DNA of 64,000 bases, taken from NCBI GenBank assembly GCA_023091735.1, contig JALKBU010000044.1, positions 1 to 64,000 of the forward strand, read 5' to 3'. Under the pieces are notes generated by a model. The model did not search any database. It saw nothing but the letters and a program-made list of their open reading frames with translations, and was not told the DNA's origin. Below, one piece after another: positions 31,287-40,145 of this stretch. Position numbers and translations under genes: made by a program. This stretch comes from Trichomonas tenax. Taxonomy: Eukaryota; Parabasalia; Trichomonadida; Trichomonadidae. Every line of letters begins with the position of its first letter. The stretch's first letter is position 1.

Positions 31287-31832
31287 TTATTTCTTGCTGC
31301 GTGCTGTACCACGTGATGTTTCATCATCAAAGGTACCAAATAGACCTGATTTCTTCATAACTTCGACAAATTCGTTCTTTCCAACCTCACCATCAAAGTC
31401 ACGGTCAGCTTCGCGAATCATTTCACGTAACTCATCATCTGTAAGGTTTTCGCCTAATTCAATTGTTGCAGCTTTAAGATCTTTGAGTGAAATTGAACCA
31501 TTGTGGTCTTTATCGAAAAGATCGAATGCTTTAAGTATTTCTGTCAGCGGATCTCTGTCTAAAATCTTTTGTCCCATCATTTCCATAAATTGATTGAAAT
31601 CGATTGCTGAAACTGCATTTCCTGCAACAGCAGTAATCATTTTCTTGATTTCATCGCGTGGTAATTCGAATCCGAGAGCTCTCATCGCAACTTTTAACTC
31701 TTTTGCATCAATAGAGCCTGAACCATCAGTATCGAACTGGTCGAAGGCCTCGCGGATCTCCTGCTTCTGCTCCTCTGTGAGGTCAGCAATCGTTCTTTGA
31801 GGCGCAGCTGGTTTTTCAGAACTTGAAGTCAT
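31287..31832 (-). CDS. centrin (caltractin)
   Basis: 181 residues with four EF hands. EF1 ([13 protein letters not shown]) and EF3 ([13 protein letters not shown]) have complete calcium loops; EF4 ([13 protein letters not shown]) is also good; EF2 ([13 protein letters not shown]) has lost its ligands. The opening [20 protein letters not shown] and [15 protein letters not shown] are centrin signatures rather than calmodulin, and the C-terminus KKSGLF fits too. Centrins act at basal bodies and flagellar roots. The last 10 residues are unusual ([11 protein letters not shown]). Tail to tail with the transporter gene. Confidence 0.93.
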   Translation of the reverse strand: MTSSSEKPAAPQRTIADLTEEQKQEIREAFDQFDTDGSGSIDAKELKVAMRALGFELPRDEIKKMITAVAGNAVSAIDFNQFMEMMGQKILDRDPLTEILKAFDLFDKDHNGSISLKDLKAATIELGENLTDDELREMIREADRDFDGEVGKNEFVEVMKKSGLFGTFDDETSRGTARSKK

Positions 31833-32608
31833 TTGACAATTTATTTACACGTTTTTTCCCGATTTACATTTTTTTGCTCACTCGGACAAATCTTAATATC
31901 AAGTCATGAAACTTCGCACATAGATTTTTAAGAACCAAAAAAGGCTATGTGCATAAAATGGAGTGATGAATAATATCAATAAGCAACATTCAGATATATT
32001 CATGTGCGTGTTCAATTTAGTTTTGCAAAATGAAAGCTGTACATCAGGCTTCTAATATGGTAAATTATACTGTTTTAAAATATAGAATATTTTTGAAAGT
32101 TAAAAATATCAATGATATTCCTATATTAGTTCAATTGCTAAGCATAAATTTAAAATATAGGAAATGTAGAGAATAGAAATATGAAAATTCGCTTTATTGA
32201 GCATATGAAACAAGATTTTTAGTGTTAAATTGCTTAATAACAAAAACAATTATAGAATAGGTTACTGCTCGAAGGTGAGGTTTATTTATTGACTGTTTGT
32301 TTATGGAAATTAATCTTAAAGAAATTATCGCGGAAAATTTGATAATTAAAGATATATAGTATTGTTTATAAGCATATTTAGCATTAACAGAGACTATGTG
32401 TAGATTTTATATTGAATATATCATTCTATGTTAACATATTTTTTGAGATATGATGATATAATGTAAAATCCCTGAATATTCAAGATATACCATCAATATG
32501 GCCTGGTTATTCGTGCACATGTATTGGATTCAATCAACGACGATTTTGGATTATAACCTTATTATTAAAGTGGCAAATTGACAAAACGTGACATAAAATT
32601 TTCGTTGA
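31833..32608. other. intergenic, about 780 bases
   Basis: AT-rich, no supported gene or repeat. Confidence 0.45.
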
Positions 32609-32959
32609 ATGTTTTTCTTGTTGAATATTCGTCAATTAAAACATTACAATTATCCAACAAAGACTTCTCAAACAGAGCCTCGCGACCGAGTTTATCCAAC
32701 ACAGGAAGAAAACTATTATGATACTTTTCACGAATATCTTAGGTATACAAAGACATTTTCTAAAGAAGAAACTCAAGAAGAAAGCAACCGCGCACCATTT
32801 ATTGGTTCTCCTGTTAAGTATACAAGGAAAATTAAACTAATCAAAAAGCCAGTTCATAAACTGATCACTGCAAAAGGCATTCCGCATGGTTTCTCGCAAC
32901 CGATCCGTCACCATCAAAAAGCTGATTCGAATTTTAAATTCCGTCACATTTTCAAATAA
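32609..32959 (+). CDS. small basic protein, unknown
   Basis: 116 residues from an ATG. The N-terminus is hydrophobic only for five or six residues. The body is rich in Lys, Arg, His and Tyr: EENYYDTFHEYLRYTKTF, RAPFIGSPVKYTRKIKLIKK, AKGIPHGFSQPIRHHQK, FKFRHIFK. Codon use looks coding (GC-containing codons, no low-complexity runs), but I recognise no family. It could be a small microtubule- or RNA-binding protein; that is a guess from charge only. Confidence 0.5.
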   Translation: MFFLLNIRQLKHYNYPTKTSQTEPRDRVYPTQEENYYDTFHEYLRYTKTFSKEETQEESNRAPFIGSPVKYTRKIKLIKKPVHKLITAKGIPHGFSQPIRHHQKADSNFKFRHIFK

Positions 32960-33211
32960 ATCATAAGTAATTTTACACCGTTTTAACATATATGTTATCC
33001 TCTACTCTAATTTGTTTTCATATTTTTTATTGTATTATTTTATCTTTTTAATAAGCCAAAAACAATGATACATTGATGGTTTAATGCTAATATAGGTTTT
33101 TGTCATATAGCTTTTTTACTTAATTCAAAAAATCATCTTTTTTCGAATTTCCAAAGAATGATGAGACATTTCAAAGAAAGGACCAACTTATGCTTGGAAC
33201 ATATAATTTTT

Positions 33212-34380
33212 GAGTGGTGGAGAAATCCAACTAACGTATATTTGTAAAGTGCCATATTGGACACGTAAATGTTGTAAAGTGTCAGATTGATAAATGTGTA
33301 AAGTGTCGTATTGATAAATTTGTAAAGTGTCAGATTTGCCAGAAATGGATTTTGCACAGTTTAGAAAAGTGTCATTTTGCAATGGGTCATCTAGACAGAG
33401 CTTCGAAAGTGCGTGAAGGCATGCGCGGCCTTCACGATACTTAGATGCTGTACTTAGTGTCCCAGTGCCTGAATCACAGTCTTCGATGTTGTGATTCATC
33501 GACGACCCGCAAGCCAAACCTGTGTCGACACTGGCGGCGCCACTGAGGTCTGCCTGACTCTACTCTTCAGGCTCTAGGCCTGAGTTTCCGTTATTGAGCA
33601 AATTGTTCAATTACTTTTATTCTACCATCTTATATTGCCTCTAATTCTTTTAAACATTACTATTTTCTCTTAATATTAGAATTGCATCTTTATCTTAATT
33701 TATATTTTCTGATTTTGAATTTTTTAAAGTGTAACTAACTCATATTTTGAATGATAATCACATTTATACTATCAATAAATAATCTTTCTACAAATTTAAA
33801 ACATTTCTAATATGTCAATTTGCCCATATTTTCACATATTCATTAATTACTTCGTTTTTTCATTTTTATGAAACGCAAACTGACTCTCGAATCGACTATA
33901 TCGAGGTTTTGCGACATGGTATTAAGAATGACATGATTGATCTAAAAGTACTTGAAAATCATTTGAAGAAGTTTATTTAAAAAGTATTAAATTAATAAAT
34001 CTATAATTTATTGTAACTAAAAGATTGTATAGCAATATTCAGATGGCAGTCATGTTTGTGAGGTCGACACAAACTTGGCTTGCGGGTCGTCGATGAATCA
34101 CAACATCGAAGACTGTGATTCAGGCACTGGGACACTAAGTACAGCATCTAAGTATCGTGAAGGCCGCGCATGCCTTCACGCACTTTCGAAGCTCTGTCTA
34201 GATGACCCATTGCAAAATGACACTTTTCTAAACTGTGCAAAATCCATTTCTGGCAAATCTGACACTTTACAAATTTATCAATACGACACTTTACACATTT
34301 ATCAATCTGACACTTTACAACATTTACGTGTCCAATATGGCACTTTACAAATATACGTTAGTTGGATTTCTCCACCACTC
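33212..34380. mobile_element. inverted-repeat (foldback) element with about 319-bp arms
   Basis: The arms 33212-33530 and 34062-34380 are inverted copies, identical or nearly so, separated by about 530 bases of AT-rich sequence without coding capacity. The outer ends read GAGTGGTGGAGAAATCC. Inside each arm, near the outer end, lie four variants of a subterminal word TTGTAAAGTGTCAGATTGAT, as expected for transposase-binding sites. ORFs of about 105 codons read through each arm and are identical only because the arms are. No clear target-site duplication is visible at the flanks. Best described as a non-autonomous DNA transposon with long inverted repeats. Confidence 0.75.
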
Positions 34381-34550
34381 TACACTTTTTGATATATATT
34401 TAATTGAAAAAAATATTTCGTTGAATATCGAAAATTCCAAGATAAATAATTTGTACATTCGAAAGTAGCGTAAAAGTGACAAAATGGCGCAAAAATGCAT
34501 AAAACTGGCACATGTCAAGCCGCTGATTGTAAAAAGTGACGTTAATATTA

Positions 34551-34826
34551 ATGCAAAGACTTGTTATCCCTCTTCCTGATGGTTATGAATATGATCCAGA
34601 GCACTCTACGCCAACAAATCCGCAATATAGATGCACTGATGTTAATGAATTTGGCCAGAGATACCTTTATTATAATCGGAAAAATATATTTAAAAATCAT
34701 CAACATTTTTATCCGCCATTAGTTGTGGATTGTGCAAACGAAAGCAGCAGAAGATGCATATATATTTCCTCCATATCGTTTTCGAAAGAATTATCCAGAG
34801 ATTTTGAAATAAAAAAGTTATTATTT
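34551..34826 (+). pseudogene. small protein gene with a one-base frameshift
   Basis: The frame from the ATG at 34551 gives MQRLVIPLPDGYEYDPEHST, PTNPQYRCTDVNEFGQRYLY, FKNHQHFYPPLVVD and then runs on to a stop at 34835. Near 34731 (GGATTGTGCAAACG) the next frame gives a far more protein-like end, VQTKAAEDAYIFPPYRFRKN followed by YPEILK and a stop at 34826. One extra T would explain it. The whole would be about 91 residues. No family recognised. A base-call error would restore an intact gene. An AAAAAGTGACG word lies about 15 bases upstream. Confidence 0.4.
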
Positions 34827-34835
34827 TATTGTTAA

Positions 34836-35808
34836 TCGAAACTTATTTAGTAGGTCATAGCTTCTGATATCTAATTGTGAAAATAAATTGTATTAAAACG
34901 TTATATAACTTTGATATTATTCGGTCATTGTAGACGGATATTATAGATTTGCGCAGCGATCTCAAATATCTTAAAAATTTACCGTATTTTGATATCAAAA
35001 ATTGATAAAAATAAATGGAGGCTTGGCTTTGTAGGCATAAAAAGTATATATAACTAAAATCTAAATCTTTGCAATTGATTGTTTAGCTTGCACCTATGTT
35101 TTTTGACTCGAAATGTTGGTGATGTTTTGTTAAACATGAAATCGTATATTGAACACCGAAATAATATCGGCTGGAAATGAAAAAAAGGTGATTGCGCTAT
35201 TTTCTTTGTCAGAAATCGATATTGTGTATAATCTGATGAAAGATTTATGGCAAAAGTTAATGCGCCATATGCTATTAGGTTCTTTGCAATGCGCTATTTA
35301 CTACCCCACTAATTTTATGATCAGTGGATTGAAGCCTGTGGAGCACCAGCCATAACAACTTATTTTTAACAAATAATCTTAATTTTTCGTTGAACAATTA
35401 TTTAATAAATGCATCGAATAATCATTTGCAAGCCCATAAAATCGATTGAAAATAGATTTCGAAAGAATTTCGAAATAATTTCTTGAATTGCAATAGTGCA
35501 AAACTAAATTGTCGTTCTATGACACCACACGAGCTCAGTGCATCATTTTAGAAACATTTGAGTACGGCCCCAAGTCCCATGGCGCAAAGTGGTGCTTCAT
35601 AAACCAAGATTACTTGATTCAGCAAATATATCAAACATTAGCTAGTGCATTAATACTTACTTCGTGCGTGAAAAAAAATTCATATAAATACGCGAAAAAT
35701 GTCAATTTAAAGGATAATAGAAATTTGTAAAAAATTATAACCTTTTCCTTATCGTTCCATCATTGGTGGCGCCAAAGGTGTTGGTGAACCAGGTGGTGCC
35801 TAAATTAT
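34836..35808. other. gene-poor stretch with possible coding debris
   Basis: No intact gene. Between about 35240 and 35380 one frame reads FMAKVNAPYAIRFFAMRYLL, a stop, then QWIEACGAPAITTYF, and 35509-35640 reads TRAQCIILETFEYGPKSHGA. These may be remains of decayed genes; I cannot place them. Confidence 0.3.
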
Positions 35809-35996
35809 AGCACCATTCTTGCATGTATAGATAATCATTTTGATTTTGAAAATTTTCCTTAAGTTTCGTCAAAAGAATTAAGAAAAGTTACAATTTTGAA
35901 TTGAATGGTTTACAACATGGACGATTTTCGTTTATAAACGCTATTCATAGAGTCATCGTTTTTTATCAATTTATCTATACATGCAAGAATGGTGCT
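35809..35996. repeat. hairpin A1: 26-bp perfect stem, 136-base loop
   Basis: Left arm 35809-35834 (AGCACCATTCTTGCATGTAT...) and right arm 35971-35996 are exact inverted copies. The loop holds a 55-base sequence that recurs at 42073-42127. Confidence 0.8.
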
Positions 35997-36019
35997 CTCC
36001 CAATTTCATCGCAATCAAG

Positions 36020-36089
36020 ACATCAACGGCCAACAAATGGCCAATTAGAAGCCGTTTTTCTTATCTAGCCATCTGCTAGCCGTTGATGT
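36020..36089. repeat. hairpin A2: 22-nt imperfect stem
   Basis: ACATCAACGGCCAACAAATGGC (36020-36041, written as 22 positions in all) pairs with 36068-36089; 19 of 22 positions pair. The loop is 26 bases. Confidence 0.7.
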
Positions 36090-36141
36090 TCTTCGAAATT
36101 CGCTCAGATATAACTCATTCGATACTCTTTTACAAACCTAT

Positions 36142-36210
36142 ATTTTCTACGGCTTTTTGAGGTTGCTAAGACATAGGATGTCTTAGCAACCTCAGAAACT
36201 CGTAGAAAAT
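36142..36210. repeat. hairpin A3: 33-nt stem, 3-base loop
   Basis: Arms 36142-36174 and 36178-36210 around the loop AGG. The inner 16 pairs (GAGGTTGCTAAGACAT) are perfect. Outside them are two G-U pairs and one C-C mismatch. Confidence 0.8.
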
Positions 36211-36249
36211 GCCATGAATTAAAATATTTCATTCATCGATTTACAATAC

Positions 36250-36328
36250 TTGCTTTAGCTGTCTAATAGCATGACAAACAGATAGCTGGTGAGCAAATGT
36301 TTGTCATGTTATTAGACAACTAAAGCAA
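36250..36328. repeat. hairpin A4: 31-nt stem, 17-base loop
   Basis: Arms 36250-36280 and 36298-36328. There are two differences between the arms: one is a G-U pair and the other an A-C mismatch. Core word GACAAACA/TGTTTGTC. Confidence 0.8.
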
Positions 36329-36358
36329 TTTACGATTTATAAATATCCGTTAATTCCT

Positions 36359-36448
36359 ATCATCAAAAATGATCAATTCATAGCACAAGTTCCCCAGAGA
36401 TTCACTGTTCTGGAGAGCTTGCGTTATGAATTGATCATTTTTGATGAT
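36359..36448. repeat. hairpin A5: about 39-nt stem
   Basis: The outer 24 pairs (36359-36382 with 36425-36448) are perfect. The inner part (CACAAGTTCCCCAG with CTGGAGAGCTTGCG) adds about 15 more positions with two G-U pairs and two A-C mismatches. Confidence 0.8.
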
Positions 36449-36472
36449 ATTTATGCAACTTGATAATTATCG

Positions 36473-36499
36473 ATTTCGTGTACTAACAAACACGAAAAT
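36473..36499. repeat. small hairpin A6
   Basis: ATTTCGTGT and ACACGAAAT-like arms around ACTAACAA. About 8-9 pairs; short enough to be chance, but it directly follows the A1-A5 series. Confidence 0.4.
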
Positions 36500-38728
36500 T
36501 ACATCTTAAGAGCAATCATATTCGATATACGAGTCACATGAATAAATATAACGTTTTTACCAATAATCAATAATGTTGTTCATTTTTCGCCTTAAAAAAA
36601 CAAACGGCCTTTTGAAAGCTTTACATGGCAATTGTCAGTCACTTTTCGTGTAAAATAACTATGCTGTATGAGTTAATGATAAATATAAACACTAAGCATG
36701 TCAAGTTAATAGAAAAACAAATAAAAAATTTTACAAAAATTCAAATGAATGAAAACATGTTTTCTAGCTGTGAGATGTCTTCTTCAGGCTGCTGGTACTC
36801 AAACTCCGGTTGCTGAAAGTTGCCATCTCGTTGCAGGCAATATCGCTTTAGACTTGTGTATTTTGATTTTTTTGCAAGATGATGAATATCGCATGGAATG
36901 TGTGTCGACCGTTTCTACATCGTCATCCAATCTAATGACGGGTTAAATGTAAAGAAATTTTCTTTGGTTAATGTAATTCACTTAAATTTGTGAGCATGAG
37001 CGCTCTTTTTGGTGGGGCAGTGAAAGGAGGCAACCAAGGTGCATCGAATCATAGCTTTGCGGTCGCTTCAGCGCCCTTCTTCGATGAGGAAGCTTCTGCA
37101 ATGGACCGCTAAAAATAACTTTTTTTCTATGCTAAAAAACTTGAAAATCAAAATTATGATTCAAAAAAGTAATAATTAGAAGTTTTAACTCATAGATATG
37201 CTATGTTTTATTGTAATAAACATTAAAATAATAAAAAAGATGTGATTTAGTGAGGAATTGAAATGAAACAATATTTATTGTAATTTAGATAGGGCATAGA
37301 GAGGCACGATAAGGCTCAGAAGCCTTGCATAGTGATTTAAAGTATTTGTGGATGCATTATTTGGTGTTCATATCTTGCAAAATTTCGATCTGAAAGTTGA
37401 TGGCGCACTGTCTGTGTGATTAATGTAATCACATACATGTATTTGCGTTTTGGCTAGCATAACGTTTGTATTTTGATGCTGAAAATAAGAAAAATAAAAG
37501 ATTGTCATTAAATATCGAACAGAATGATAAAAATAGTGGATGGCTCAATGCCACACGGTACCGGAGCGAAGAATTTTATCCATTTGAATCAATAAAGAAG
37601 TAGTTACCATATGAAAAGGCAATTTTTTAAAAATGTCAGCTTTCTGATTAAAAATCAGAAACTATTATTGTGCGTACGGCTTTATTATGGTATTTTATGT
37701 CTATCTTCTTGAAATCAAGGCTGAATATTGAGTTTTTAAATTTTCAACAAAATTTTTAATTCACAACAAGGTCTAATTTTTGCATACATATTTAGTATCA
37801 TATGATAGTATTGGATCTACATTCTGGCAAATTGACGATAGTCGGCAAAAGTTCTCAATTCTATGGCAAAATCCACTCAATTGGTCACGATTTTTAAGGC
37901 GAAAAATGAATTATGTTATGAAAATATATAAGTTCAAAATTAATCGATAATTTGATTGGGTATTTGGATTGCGCTATTAATATATATATGTATATATATA
38001 TAAATTAATATAAGTTAAAACAATGATAAAATGTTGTCACTTTTCATTAATATGTCGAATTAGATAAAATATTAAATATAGGAAATACAATTTGTATCAA
38101 TTACCAAATTAATTTATTTAAAAATGATTTGAAAAGAGAAATATATTGAGATGAAGAATAAAAGTCATAATAAACCATAATATATTGTTGGATAATCATC
38201 ATTATATGTTTTTTGAGATTTTGAGATAAATTCAAATGATTTTCAACATTTAAACACATTACTACAAATGATGCATATACCAGATTTCCATAGTTATTTC
38301 ATAAGCCATTTTTGAATTCTCAGAAAAAATACTCACAAATATTGAATTATATAAAAGAACAATGTGCTATATGCATATAACCTAATATAAATAACCCATT
38401 TCGTTTATGCTCTCACAATATATTCTATGAGTCAGCTTATTGTATAGTTTACAATACATTTGTAACATCTTTATAATGATATGTTAAGTATGGTGATATT
38501 TAGACAATTTGCCTTCTCAAATATTGAAACGGCTCAGAAATGTTATATGTCGTATTTGGAATGTATATTATATATGTAACAATATCTTTTCGAACTTAAA
38601 AACAGTTACTTTTTTGCAAGTCATCTACCTTTCGAGAAAAGCAACTTGTTTACATGTCCAAAATGCCATGTAAATAACAACAATTTGACAAGTAAAATTA
38701 TTTATTCCGATTTATAAGTAAGTTTAAT
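36500..38728. other. gene-poor stretch, about 2.2 kb
   Basis: No supported large gene. Two GC-richer islands: 36760-36950 (frame LLQAAGTQTPVAESCHLVAG) and the 38-codon ORF listed at 36996. An alternating AT tract (ATATATATATGTATATATAT) lies at about 37981-38001. The rest is AT-rich. Confidence 0.4.
36996..37112 (+). CDS. possible 38-residue ORF
   Basis: ATG to TAA, encoding MSALFGGAVKGGNQGASNHS and ending FFDEEASAMDR. Its composition is much less AT-rich than the surroundings and looks like protein, but it is too short to judge. It could be a fragment of a decayed gene. Confidence 0.3.
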   Translation: MSALFGGAVKGGNQGASNHSFAVASAPFFDEEASAMDR

Positions 38729-38860
38729 TTACTTCATTTTTTCCTTCCACATTTCTACTGCCTCATCTGGAGCATGTGTGGAAATAAATTCTGTAATTTC
38801 CTTCATGATTTGTATCTCAACATCCGTTGGTAAATGAAGATCGATAATAGTCTTCATCAT
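38729..38860 (-). CDS. possible 43-residue ORF
   Basis: A minus-strand ATG-to-TAA frame encoding MMKTIIDLHLPTDVEIQIMK, then EITEFISTHAPDEAVEMWKE and KMK. Amphipathic, with protein-like codons and a balanced composition, in a region otherwise lacking genes. Family unknown; a small gene or the end of a lost larger one. Confidence 0.4.
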   Translation of the reverse strand: MMKTIIDLHLPTDVEIQIMKEITEFISTHAPDEAVEMWKEKMK

Positions 38861-39148
38861 AATTATTTTATAAGCGATGTTAATAGGTTATTTTAGTTTT
38901 TCTAATCCTAGCATAATTGAACTAGGATTATAGGCTAATGATCTTAACTTTTGTTTAAGGTTTTTATAGATTTGAAACATGTTTGCGCTCTATCAATTAA
39001 GAGATTGGGCTTAGGTAATCGATTGATTGCTGAAGATTTCTGCTAAGAATGGAAGTAATTGATTGAGTAGCTATATTATCTGTTGATTGTAGAGGTCATT
39101 GATTTATTAATGCTTGATCTCTCCTAGTTTTTAAAAGCTGTTCGTTTC

Positions 39149-39349
39149 CTACATTAAGTAGGGCCAATCCGACACTTTACAAATGTTAATTTTTCTAGAA
39201 AGGTGGATGCCTCCTTTTTTGGCACTTTTTTCCCCTTCTTTTGCATTTTCAGGAACTTCTGATTGATATATTCGAATTATGACTATACTATATATTGCCA
39301 CATACGCTGCTAAATATATGCCTACAATAACTAACCATAATATCGACAT
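39149..39349 (-). CDS. possible small single-pass membrane protein
   Basis: 66 codons from an ATG: one N-terminal membrane segment (MSILWLVIVGIYLAAYVAIY and on to IVIIRIY), then a charged tail (PENAKEGEKSAKKGG). The last 16 codons overlap the noncoding word TTTGTAAAGTGTCGGATTGG, which also occurs in the inverted-repeat element, so the end may be spurious. Confidence 0.35.
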   Translation of the reverse strand: MSILWLVIVGIYLAAYVAIYSIVIIRIYQSEVPENAKEGEKSAKKGGIHLSRKINICKVSDWPYLM

Positions 39350-39626
39350 TATATTTTAATTATATTTATCTCGCTTAATATATACTTTTTATAAGTTTAT
39401 TAGCATTTAACACATAGTTAGAATATGAATATACAATAAAAATATTTTTCAAACTTTAATCATATGTGTCAAAAAATATTTTACACGTCATTTATTATCT
39501 TTTACGCGTCAATTTGTCAAAAATATCAAATTCTCTATATTTTAACATATTAATGACTCCAATACGTTGTATACTATGATTTTACTGCAATTAGCTTTCT
39601 AAACATATAAATATTAATCTTCATTT
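39350..39626. other. spacer before hairpin cluster B
   Basis: AT-rich; carries three words of the TTTACACGTCA/TTTACGCGTCA family at about 39480-39510. Confidence 0.4.
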
Positions 39627-39729
39627 GCAATATCTTTGTTATCTCGTCATCTTCACGGTGTTGAAGTCACAAAACATGTTGTTTCGTGGCTTCAGCACCG
39701 TGAAGATGACGAGATAACAAAGATATTGC
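39627..39729. repeat. hairpin B1: 44-bp stem with two G-U pairs, 15-base loop
   Basis: The outer 34 pairs (39627-39660 with 39696-39729) are exact, starting GCAATATCTTTGTTATCTCG. The stem continues inward through TTGAAGTCAC/GTGGCTTCAG, where both differences between the arms are G-U pairs. No mismatch in 44 positions. Confidence 0.85.
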
Positions 39730-39747
39730 CGATATTTTGAAATTCAC

Positions 39748-39824
39748 TCCTAGTGTGAGTGATATATCGATGGTTCTGTGACACAATAGTCCACTGAACC
39801 ATCGATATATCACTCACACTAGGA
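39748..39824. repeat. hairpin B2: 29-bp perfect stem, 19-base loop
   Basis: Arms 39748-39776 (TCCTAGTGTGAGTGATATAT...) and 39796-39824 are exact inverted copies. Confidence 0.85.
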
Positions 39825-39928
39825 AAAATAATATTTCGATCAGATAATTTAATGCACCACCACAACTGCTGTGTGACATTATCACTGTGATTATAGCATA
39901 AAATACAACATTTTGAAGCGCATTTCGA

Positions 39929-40022
39929 GATTCTCTGGTTGTTCTTGTCCAGTGCAGCATTGGGACATGGAAACGAAACAGCCAGTTCCAGTGCTGCACT
40001 GAATAAGAACAACCAGAGAATC
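39929..40022. repeat. hairpin B3: 18-bp outer and 10-bp inner stems
   Basis: Outer arms 39929-39946 and 40005-40022 (GATTCTCTGGTTGTTCTT) are exact. After a 3-nt symmetrical interruption, CAGTGCAGCA (39950-39959) pairs exactly with 39992-40001. Confidence 0.85.
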
Positions 40023-40050
40023 TTGAATGTTATTAATCATATGAATTTTT

Positions 40051-40145
40051 AAAGTTGTTTCTATTGTTCAATACACAGTGTAAAGGCCATTCAAGCGTGA
40101 TTGTAATGGCCTTTACATTGTGTATTGGACAATAGAAACAACTTT
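40051..40145. repeat. hairpin B4: 41-bp stem with two G-U pairs, 13-base loop
   Basis: Arms 40051-40091 (AAAGTTGTTTCTATTG...) and 40105-40145. Only two positions differ between the arms, and both still pair as G-U in RNA. Loop CAAGCGTGATTGT. Confidence 0.87.

Noticed and set aside
33188..34392. Two identical ORFs of about 105 codons on opposite strands
   Set aside because: They lie in the arms of the inverted-repeat element and are identical only because the arms are; they run through the repeated subterminal words.
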